Assembly (NCBI GenBank): GCA_937922775.1
Contig: CALAKE010000377.1
Span: forward strand, 1-15,223
Length of the DNA: 15,223 bases
Source: an uncultured bacterium
Lineage (GTDB): Bacteria > Acidobacteriota > UBA890
Direction of reading: 5' to 3'
Shown here: positions 1 to 5,219 of the stretch, piece by piece
How positions within the stretch are numbered: position 1 is the stretch's first letter
Layout: each line of letters starts with the position of its first letter
The notes under the pieces: model-generated
Databases searched by the model: none
Seen by the model: only the letters and a program-made list of their open reading frames with translations
Told to the model about the DNA's origin: nothing
Translations under genes and position numbers: made by a program

Positions 1-687
1 ACGGGTCTCGGACCTCTCCCGCTGCTCTGGAGTGGAGAGAGGCTGAAGGACTTCCTCGGCGAGGCCTATGCCTTTTCCGGTGGCCTGATGTTCTCGGCCT
101 CCTTCTTCAACCTCATGGCGCCCGGCCTCGAGCGCGACCACGTCTTGAAAGTCGCTCTCGGCGTGTTCTTGGGGTGCTTGGCCTTCTGGGCGGCCGACCG
201 TGCGATTCGCAACCGCGAATGGAAGATGTGGGACCTCGAGGACGCTGGGGCCCGACGCATCGCTCTCATTATCGGCACGATGTTCATTCACTCCCTGCCC
301 GAGGGAATCGCGATTGGCGTTGCCTTCGGCTCGGGCGAGCCGGGTTTCGGCCTCTACATGGCGGTGGCAATCACCATCCACAATATCCCCGAGGGACTGG
401 CCATCGGTGTGCCAATGCGAAGCGAAGGGCTGAGCGTCGGCCGCGCCTCGGCATGGGCAATCTTCTCGAGCCTCCCGCAGCCCATCGGAGCTCTCCCGGC
501 ACTCCTCGCCGTGTGGGCATTCCGCCCTCTGCTGCCCTACCTACTCGGTTTTGCAGCCGGGGCCATGATGTTCCTCGTTCTCGCAGAGATGCTCTCCGAG
601 GCATTGGAACAGACGAACCCCGTGCGCATGGCCTGGGGATTCATGATCGGCTTTCTAGTCATGCTGCTGCTGCAGCACGTCATCTAG
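1..687 (+). CDS. ZIP-family divalent metal transporter (5' partial)
   Basis: The frame is open from base 1, so the true start lies upstream and roughly the first transmembrane segment is missing; 228 residues are visible. ZIP proteins move Zn2+, Fe2+ or related divalent metals into the cytoplasm across the inner membrane. The visible part has several hydrophobic segments and the two signature metal-binding helices: HSLPEG at about residues 97-102 and HNIPEG at about 127-132. The HNxPEG form is typical of the bacterial ZupT/GufA branch. The first in-frame ATG, at 88, lies inside the conserved N-terminal helix region (GGLMFSASFF), so it is not the real start. The protein ends in a hydrophobic helix with a very short tail. 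Nine bases separate the stop from the next gene, suggesting co-transcription. The family is clear, but the metal is not determined by sequence. Confidence 0.9.
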   Translation, partial: TGLGPLPLLWSGERLKDFLGEAYAFSGGLMFSASFFNLMAPGLERDHVLKVALGVFLGCLAFWAADRAIRNREWKMWDLEDAGARRIALIIGTMFIHSLPEGIAIGVAFGSGEPGFGLYMAVAITIHNIPEGLAIGVPMRSEGLSVGRASAWAIFSSLPQPIGALPALLAVWAFRPLLPYLLGFAAGAMMFLVLAEMLSEALEQTNPVRMAWGFMIGFLVMLLLQHVI

Positions 688-696
688 CAGGCCACG

Positions 697-1365
697 GTGA
701 CTGAGATGCCAAGGGATTCCGAAAAGCTACACGACGACGACTGGCTTACAACGAAATCTGACGACGGGTTCTTCGAGGGAGCTGACCGCTACCCCTACTT
801 CCTGCAGGTCGTGGCCGGCCTGGGTGGGAGAGCTCTGCTGGACGTCGGGTGTGGATCAGGATATCTGGCGAGACAGCTCAAGTTGTCCTGTCCGGACACG
901 ATCATGCATGGAGTCGACATTTCTAGTGTGGCCATCGAGCGCGCACGGCAGGCGATGGATGAGGTTTGGCAAGTGAATCTCGACGAATCAGACCTGCCCA
1001 TGCCATCGGACCAGTACGACGTCGTGGCGTGTATCGAGGTCCTCGAACACCTCTACGATCCAGACCACGCCCTTGCTGAGATCTGCCGCGTACTGGTGCG
1101 CGGAGGGCGCGCAGTGGTATCGGTTCCCAACCTCGCCTATTGGCGATATCGACTTGCCCTACTGCAGGGCCGGGTGCCGCCGCCGGCGAGCGACCCACGG
1201 CATCTTCAGCAGTACGACCTCCAGACGCTGGAGGCCAGCTTGTCGGGCGCAGGTTTGCAGCCGATTCGAGTTGCCGGCTTCGGGGTGCTGTTCCCACGCC
1301 TTGCCGAGAAACACCCTGCCCTCTTCAGCGATATCCTCATCGCGACAGCCGCCAAGACCTCCTGA
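697..1365 (+). CDS. Class I SAM-dependent methyltransferase (MetW/UbiG-like)
   Basis: Predicted cytoplasmic methyltransferase of 222 residues using S-adenosylmethionine. Motif I, LLDVGCGSGYL, is at about residues 47-57, the acidic residue after strand 2 (GVD) is near 74, and the post-I/motif II region DVVACIEVLEHLYDPDHAL is near 108-126. The segment SVPNLAYWRYRLALLQGRVP near 142-161 resembles the corresponding stretch in MetW (SFPNFGHWRVRLQLLL-type), so it is a MetW/UbiG-like member. The methyl acceptor cannot be deduced. The neighbouring metH/metX partners expected for MetW are not visible, so I do not assign metW. The start is uncertain: GTG at 697 follows the transporter by 9 nt, and ATG at 706 is an alternative. 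Neither has a strong ribosome-binding site. A terminator-like hairpin follows at 1424-1444. Confidence 0.85.
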   Translation: MTEMPRDSEKLHDDDWLTTKSDDGFFEGADRYPYFLQVVAGLGGRALLDVGCGSGYLARQLKLSCPDTIMHGVDISSVAIERARQAMDEVWQVNLDESDLPMPSDQYDVVACIEVLEHLYDPDHALAEICRVLVRGGRAVVSVPNLAYWRYRLALLQGRVPPPASDPRHLQQYDLQTLEASLSGAGLQPIRVAGFGVLFPRLAEKHPALFSDILIATAAKTS

Positions 1366-1423
1366 CGCGTCGAGGCACTCAGAATGAGGTCTGGATCTCG
1401 TAGCTGACACCTGCGTGCTACGA

Positions 1424-1444
1424 CGCGCACTTGCGCGCATTTTT
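1424..1444 (+). terminator. Probable Rho-independent terminator after the methyltransferase gene
   Basis: The arms CGCGC (1424-1428) and GCGCG (1433-1437) form a compact GC-only hairpin with loop ACTT, followed after CA by five T residues (1440-1444). It lies about 60 nt downstream of the methyltransferase stop. A second 7-bp hairpin, TCGTAGC/GCTACGA with a 12-nt loop (1398-1423), stacks directly before it. The stem is short, so strength is uncertain, but the position suits the end of the transporter-methyltransferase transcript. Confidence 0.5.
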
Positions 1445-1459
1445 GCACACAATACCGCC

Positions 1460-1488
1460 TTGACAATCACAGCCGCTGTACATAGAGT
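1460..1488 (+). promoter_or_regulatory. Sigma70-type promoter for the first helix-turn-helix gene
   Basis: A consensus -35 hexamer TTGACA (1460-1465) is followed after exactly 17 bp by TAGAGT (1483-1488), a 4/6 match to the -10 consensus. Transcription would begin near 1495, giving a 5' leader of about 120 nt before the ATG at 1616. The placement directly after a terminator-like hairpin and the AT-richness relative to surrounding DNA support the call. Confidence 0.6.
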
Positions 1489-1615
1489 TGTATACCTAAG
1501 CTTTCCGTTAGCAACCTCTGCGCAGACGCTGACAGGTGTCAAGAAGCGCACCAACGGAGCTAGCAAGAACGGCGCGAGAACGCGCGCGGGCTGGTGGTCA
1601 AAAGGGGAGAGCCCA

Positions 1616-1810
1616 ATGGAAGAGACGCGCCCAACGATTATGACACTCGAGGAGGTCGCCAAGTACCTCCGCCTGCACAAGTCTACCGTCTACCGCATGG
1701 CCCGCGAAGGCAAGCTGCCGGGCAACAAGGTGGCAGGACAGTGGCGATTCAAGAAGGAACGCTTGGTCGACTGGTTCGAGAAGCAGCAGGCTCTCGAGGA
1801 CGAGTTGTAG
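1616..1810 (+). CDS. Small excisionase-type helix-turn-helix DNA-binding protein (copy 1)
   Basis: This 64-residue protein is almost entirely one winged-helix/MerR-like DNA-binding domain of the excisionase (HTH_17, BldC-like) family. TLEEVAKYLRLHKSTVYRMAREG (about residues 10-32) forms the two DNA-contacting helices, and the K-V-x-x-QWRF-KK wing follows at about 39-48. I chose ATG 1616 because it is preceded by a strong AGGGGAGA ribosome-binding site (1603-1610) with 5 nt spacing. The frame extends upstream but without support. It probably acts as a transcription regulator; no integrase or phage genes are present, so a recombination-directionality role is unlikely. It has its own promoter (1460-1488). 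A close paralogue lies at 4973-5200. The nearest downstream gene in the same direction is the GspE-like ATPase. Confidence 0.88.
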   Translation: MEETRPTIMTLEEVAKYLRLHKSTVYRMAREGKLPGNKVAGQWRFKKERLVDWFEKQQALEDEL

Positions 1811-1918
1811 GCTCAGGGTCGCACTCACCGACCCATCTCGATCACCGCCCGGCCATTTCCTTCCCGGCTGGCGGCACCTCCCGTGATGTCGACTGCTAGC
1901 CCGCGTTTCTCACCGCTC

Positions 1919-1932
1919 CCCCTGCCGCGGAT
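1919..1932 (+). repeat. 14-bp direct repeat, copy downstream of helix-turn-helix gene 1
   Basis: CCCCTGCCGCGGAT occurs here and again at 5204-5217, each time downstream of one of the two related helix-turn-helix genes. Here it lies 108 nt after the stop, in the 256-nt gap before the ATPase gene. The CCGC just upstream is also shared if a short gap is allowed. Chance cannot be excluded for a GC-rich 14-mer in 15 kb. Confidence 0.4.
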
Positions 1933-2066
1933 GCGGCCTTGATCTCGCGTCGCGAGCCCCCAGCCCGATACGGGGACGATTGTCGAGACTCATCCAGGGC
2001 GGCGGCCGTCCTACTCAGTCAGGAAGCCATGACTCGATTCCGCATCACGCTCCCGGCGAACGCCCG

Positions 2067-3299
2067 ATGCCCAATTCGACACTTCTGCCACCGGCCAGGT
2101 CGATCGACAACAAGCCGGTTGTCGTCGCACCAGGCGACCCCAAGGCCGTCGCTTCCCTGCAGGAGTATCTGATCGAGAGGGCCCTCGAGGCCCGCGCTAG
2201 TGATCTTCACATCGAGCCTAGACTCGAGCACCTCCGCATTCGTGTCCGTGTGGACGGCTGGCTGCACGATCTGGAAGCCCTGCCCGCGTGGCTGCATCCC
2301 AGCCTGGTCGCCCGACTGAAGATCACGGCCGGACTTGACGTCACCGAGCGACGACGCCCTCAGGACGGACGCTCAAGCACCCAACATCGCACTGGTACCG
2401 TGGACCTCCGCGTCTCGAGCCTGCCCACACAGCATGGGGAGAAGATCGTCATTCGCCTGTTGCCGCGCAGTCGTCGTCCGCTCGATCTCGTTCAGTTGGG
2501 TCTTGATGCTCATGGCCAGGCGACGATCGGGTCGCTCATACAACAGCCGCAGGGAATGATCTTGGCCGCGGGGCCCACCGGAGCCGGCAAAACCACCACC
2601 CTGTACGCGCTTCTGCGTCGCATTGACGCCATCGGACGCAACATCATCACACTCGAGGATCCGATTGAGTACGAGCTTCCCAACGTCGTCCAGGTCCCGG
2701 TGAAACGGGCAATAGGATTCGACTTCGCTTCCGCCCTGAGGGCCGTGTTGCGCCAGGATCCCGACGTCATTCTATTGGGCGAGATTCGAGACGAGGAGAG
2801 CGCAATGATCGCCGTTCGCGCCGCGATCACCGGCCATCTCGTGCTGTCAACAGTTCATACGAACAGCGCCCTCGAGTCCGTGGGACGTTTGCTCGAGCTC
2901 GGGGTGCCCGCCCATCTGCTGGCTTCGGCCCTGATCGGAGTCATATCCCAGCGTCTTGTGCGAAGGCTCTGTTCGGCGTGTCGCCGCCCTGATAGGCCCG
3001 CCGAGAACCTCAGGCAGGTGTTGTCCCTGCCTCCAGAGGGAAACGGCGCTCGCTACTGGGGAGCGTCCGGATGCGTTGATTGTCGCGAGGGTTTCAGCGG
3101 GAGAATCGGGCTTTTCGAAACCCTGGTCTTCGACGGACCCATGCGCCGTATGCTTGCCGACGACGGTAACTTGCACGGGGTCGAGTCCTACGCGATCGAG
3201 AGCGGGCTGCTCCAGCCGATCGGAGAGGCGGCGAGGTCTGCAGTGCGTAGCGGCTGGACATCCGTCGAGGAAGCCACAAGAGTCGTGCGGAGTGTGTAA
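2067..3299 (+). CDS. GspE/PilB-family secretion or pilus assembly ATPase (orphan, short form)
   Basis: This protein hydrolyses ATP as a cytoplasmic hexamer to drive type II secretion pseudopilus or type IV pilus assembly in known relatives. It is 410 residues from ATG 2067. Numbered from 2067, the N2 domain (ASDLHIEP, near 44-51) precedes Walker A GPTGAGKTTT (about 169-178), the Asp box ITLEDPIEYE (about 193-202), Walker B DVILLGEIRDEE (about 233-244) and the His box TGHLVLSTVHTN (about 255-266). A tetracysteine zinc module follows: CSAC near 302-305 and CVDC near 336-339. All catalytic motifs look intact. The N1/MshEN domain of full-length GspE/PilB is absent. The start is uncertain: the frame is open upstream to 1887, and TTG at 1980 would add 29 residues that look unlike protein. 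No pilin, prepilin peptidase, GspF/PilC or secretin gene is nearby, so the machine it serves is unknown. Confidence 0.88.
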   Translation: MPNSTLLPPARSIDNKPVVVAPGDPKAVASLQEYLIERALEARASDLHIEPRLEHLRIRVRVDGWLHDLEALPAWLHPSLVARLKITAGLDVTERRRPQDGRSSTQHRTGTVDLRVSSLPTQHGEKIVIRLLPRSRRPLDLVQLGLDAHGQATIGSLIQQPQGMILAAGPTGAGKTTTLYALLRRIDAIGRNIITLEDPIEYELPNVVQVPVKRAIGFDFASALRAVLRQDPDVILLGEIRDEESAMIAVRAAITGHLVLSTVHTNSALESVGRLLELGVPAHLLASALIGVISQRLVRRLCSACRRPDRPAENLRQVLSLPPEGNGARYWGASGCVDCREGFSGRIGLFETLVFDGPMRRMLADDGNLHGVESYAIESGLLQPIGEAARSAVRSGWTSVEEATRVVRSV

Positions 3300-3337
3300 A
3301 CCGGTCGCGGCTGTCCGGCCGAAATCGCGCGGAGAAA

Positions 3338-3892
3338 CTAGCCGAACAGGACCTCGTGCATCTCCGCGTCAACCGCGCGAATCTCTGACGCGCTCATCGC
3401 CGTCAGGCGGTGCGGGAAAATCGGTCGGGCCGTCGCCTCGTGGAGGTAGTAATCGGGACCGACCAAGAACCGGCGCCGTTCTGGCCGATAGTAGACAACT
3501 GCCACTTTGACCTCGGGCATGTTGCGGCGGGCCTTGCTGCGCAAGTGCTGAACCACCTCGTACATGGTGCGCCCCGTATCGAACAAATCGTCCACGAGAA
3601 GAAGTCGCTGATCCGCCTCGACCATGTCGATAACGTGCTTCAGACCTTTCACATCGAAACCGTCCCCGAACAGAACACCCTCGAGTGACTGTGTCCGGAT
3701 GGCCGTGTGATACAGGTCATGCCCCTTCCATCGAAAGAACTCCTGGATGGCGATACCAGGAGGTGCCCCTCCACGCCAAAGGCCAATCAGGAAATCAGGC
3801 CGGTAGCCATCGTTCCAGATCCTCTTGGCGAGCCGGAAGCAGTCCGACAGGTAGGTGTTCGGGTCGATAATGAGCCGCTCTTCTCTCTCCAT
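3338..3892 (-). CDS. Purine-type phosphoribosyltransferase
   Basis: Type I PRTase fold of 184 residues. It is expected to transfer a phosphoribosyl group from PRPP to a nucleobase (hypoxanthine/guanine/xanthine class) in cytoplasmic salvage. The PRPP signature is clear: LLLVDDLFDTGRTM at about residues 97-110, with the paired aspartates at 101-102. A pyrophosphate-loop-like WRGG at 39-42 resembles the RGG of xanthine-guanine PRTases. The base-binding C-terminal segment reads PDYYLHEATARPIFPHR (about 146-162). Related small PRTases usually have tryptophans where this one has R and H, so specificity may be shifted. ATG 3892 lies 11 nt after the nadE stop on the same strand, indicating an operon with nadE first. 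No strong ribosome-binding site precedes it, so translation may be coupled. The family is secure, the substrate is not. Confidence 0.85.
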   Translation of the reverse strand: MEREERLIIDPNTYLSDCFRLAKRIWNDGYRPDFLIGLWRGGAPPGIAIQEFFRWKGHDLYHTAIRTQSLEGVLFGDGFDVKGLKHVIDMVEADQRLLLVDDLFDTGRTMYEVVQHLRSKARRNMPEVKVAVVYYRPERRRFLVGPDYYLHEATARPIFPHRLTAMSASEIRAVDAEMHEVLFG

Positions 3893-3903
3893 TGGTGAGT
3901 CCG

Positions 3904-4644
3904 TCAGTTTCTGGAGGCAGGTGGTGGCATTCTGGGGATTCGCAGCTTGTGAGCATTGCTGCGACGTAGCTCCTCAATTCGCTCGCAGACCTTCTCGCTC
4001 CCAACGCCCTCAACCAGATAGCGATCCAACTCTTCGTACGAGAAGCCCAACTCGCTTTCGTCCGTCTGCCCTTCCCACATCCCTGCCGACGGGGGCTTCT
4101 CGATGATCGACCTGGGTACGCCGAGGTGCTCGGCCAGCTCCCGGACCTCCTGTTTGACAAGGTGCCCGAGTGGAAGGAGATCCACCCCACCATCCCCGTA
4201 CTTGGTGAAATAGCCCACGGTGAGCTCCGAGCGATTCCCCGTGCCTGCAACCAAGTACCCGTGACGCGCCGCATGGTAGTAGACGGTGGCCATTCGTAAC
4301 CGCGGCTTGAGGTTGTTGGTCGACAGATTGTCCTTTGCAGCTCTGGGGGCGCCTTCACTTATCGCCTCGAGAAGTGCATCAAAAACACCGGAAAGATCGA
4401 CATCGCGGTGGTTGAGATGGAACTGCTCCACCAACAGAAGGGCATCCCCCTTGTCGCTGGGGTCAGAGTGGATCGGCATGATCACCCCGAGGTGCTCATC
4501 TCGGCAGGCCCGCTTGGCCAGGACTGCCACGACAGATGAGTCCACGCCCCCTGACAGGCCGAACACAAGCCCTCGACAACCTGCAGCTTGCACCTCCCTG
4601 CGCAACCATTCGACCAGTCGGTCAGCCGTTTCTGCTGCGCTCAT
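3904..4644 (-). CDS. nadE: NH3-dependent NAD+ synthetase
   Basis: Catalyses the last step of NAD biosynthesis: ATP-dependent amidation of nicotinic acid adenine dinucleotide, with AMP and pyrophosphate released. It has 246 residues, the usual size for the single-domain form. The N-type ATP pyrophosphatase loop GLSGGVDSS is at about 29-37. Substrate-binding segments NLKPRLRMATVYY (111-123), GTGNRSE (134-140), GYFTKYGDGGVDLLPLG (144-160) and KPPSAGMWEGQTDESELG (183-200) follow. There is no N-terminal glutaminase (nitrilase) domain, so free ammonia is the expected nitrogen donor. The start is set by ATG 4644 with a strong GAGGAG ribosome-binding site (complement of about 4650-4655). It is the first gene of a two-gene operon with the phosphoribosyltransferase. 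Confidence 0.95.
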   Translation of the reverse strand: MSAAETADRLVEWLRREVQAAGCRGLVFGLSGGVDSSVVAVLAKRACRDEHLGVIMPIHSDPSDKGDALLLVEQFHLNHRDVDLSGVFDALLEAISEGAPRAAKDNLSTNNLKPRLRMATVYYHAARHGYLVAGTGNRSELTVGYFTKYGDGGVDLLPLGHLVKQEVRELAEHLGVPRSIIEKPPSAGMWEGQTDESELGFSYEELDRYLVEGVGSEKVCERIEELRRSNAHKLRIPRMPPPASRN

Positions 4645-4972
4645 GGTCTCTCCTCATCGTTCTTGCAGCACGCTCGGATTCCTATCGAGGGACTTCGAGC
4701 CCGGAAGAGTGGAATCATAGCCCGGATATCTCATCAGGGCACCACAACGGGCGGGCAATTGCACTCGCGGCGATCTGACCATGGTGTGGTGATGCCACGA
4801 AATATTGGGGTTTGTAGCCCAGCTCCGATCAGCTATGGTTGCCAGGAAGCAAAATCACTGGCTAATCGTGTTTGCTTGGTGAACTTGCACAGATGTGCTA
4901 TACTATTCCACAGCATTAGAAACCATTGATCATTCACCGACAGACCGTCGCGAATCTCAGGCTAGGGAGCCT
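4645..4972. other. Divergent intergenic region between nadE (-) and helix-turn-helix gene 2 (+)
   Basis: This 328-bp stretch is not coding in any convincing frame. It is more AT-rich toward its right end. It must hold the nadE promoter on the minus strand: a TATGAT -10-like hexamer (complement of 4714-4719) is the best candidate, but I see no matching -35. On the plus strand the promoter at 4876-4904 serves the helix-turn-helix gene. A small hairpin GTGG-TGAT-CCAC-like element lies near 4784-4797. Nothing else is recognisable. Confidence 0.5.
4876..4904 (+). promoter_or_regulatory. Extended -10 promoter for the second helix-turn-helix gene
   Basis: TATACT (4899-4904) matches the -10 consensus at 5/6 and is preceded by TGC (4896-4898), giving an extended -10 element. 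A partial -35, TTGGTG (4876-4881), sits 17 bp upstream. Transcription would start near 4911, about 60 nt before the ATG at 4973. Confidence 0.6.
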
Positions 4973-5200
4973 ATGACGGAATCCGGCAAGCAATCAGACG
5001 CCAATATCGATCGGCGCCCGACCATCATGACGCTCGAGGAAGTCGCAAAATACCTCCGCGTCCACAAGTCCACCGTGTACCGGATGGCACGAGAGGGAAC
5101 AATCCCCTCTACCAAGGTCGCAAACCAGTGGCGCTTCAAGAAGGCTCGAATCGACCAGTGGCTGCTCGAGAGAGAGGATGAGGACGGCTTCGAGATCTAG
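4973..5200 (+). CDS. Small excisionase-type helix-turn-helix DNA-binding protein (copy 2)
   Basis: This 75-residue protein has the same HTH_17/BldC-like domain as the gene at 1616-1810, preceded by a polar 14-residue N-terminal tail. Over the 49-residue stretch from RPTIMTLEEV to the conserved W, I count 39 identical residues. The recognition segment KSTVYRMAREG is unchanged, so overlapping DNA targets are likely; differences cluster in the wing and the C-terminal helix. The C-terminus is acidic (REDEDGFEI). ATG 4973 is chosen for the AGGGAG ribosome-binding site at 4964-4969. It has its own extended -10 promoter. It is convergent with the ppiD-like gene, whose stop lies only 19 nt away, with no clear terminator between. 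It is probably a transcriptional regulator; the targets are unknown. Confidence 0.88.
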   Translation: MTESGKQSDANIDRRPTIMTLEEVAKYLRVHKSTVYRMAREGTIPSTKVANQWRFKKARIDQWLLEREDEDGFEI

Positions 5201-5203
5201 CCG

Positions 5204-5217
5204 CCCCTGCCGCGGAT
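5204..5217 (+). repeat. 14-bp direct repeat, copy downstream of helix-turn-helix gene 2
   Basis: Second copy of CCCCTGCCGCGGAT, starting 3 nt after the stop of the helix-turn-helix gene and filling most of the 19-nt gap before the convergent ppiD-like gene. The first copy, at 1919-1932, also follows a helix-turn-helix gene. It contains a CCGCGG palindrome core but no T-run, so it is not an intrinsic terminator. Confidence 0.4.
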
Positions 5218-5219
5218 CC

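Larger units (their letters stand above)
1405..1541. promoter_or_regulatory. 9-bp inverted repeat pair flanking the promoter (possible operators)
   Basis: TGACACCTG at 1405-1413 has its exact reverse complement CAGGTGTCA at 1533-1541, about 128 bp apart, with the promoter at 1460-1488 between them. The downstream copy also lies in a small palindrome, TGACA-GG-TGTCA (1530-1541). The upstream copy lies in the loop of the 1398-1423 hairpin. This layout could be a pair of operators for a looping repressor. A 9-mer match in a region this small can occur by chance, so the regulatory role is inference. Confidence 0.25.

Noticed and set aside
1415..1615. Upstream in-frame extension of the first helix-turn-helix gene
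   Set aside because: The promoter at 1460-1488 and the strong ribosome-binding site at 1603-1610 place the start at 1616, and the extension spans a terminator-like hairpin.
3300..3337. Possible bidirectional terminator between the ATPase gene and the phosphoribosyltransferase gene
   Set aside because: Only short CCGG-type matches are present and neither strand has a T-run after a stem.
1616..5200. Interpretation of the two helix-turn-helix genes as phage excisionases in an integrated element
   Set aside because: There is no integrase, attachment repeat, phage or plasmid gene, and the surrounding genes are chromosomal housekeeping genes of similar composition.
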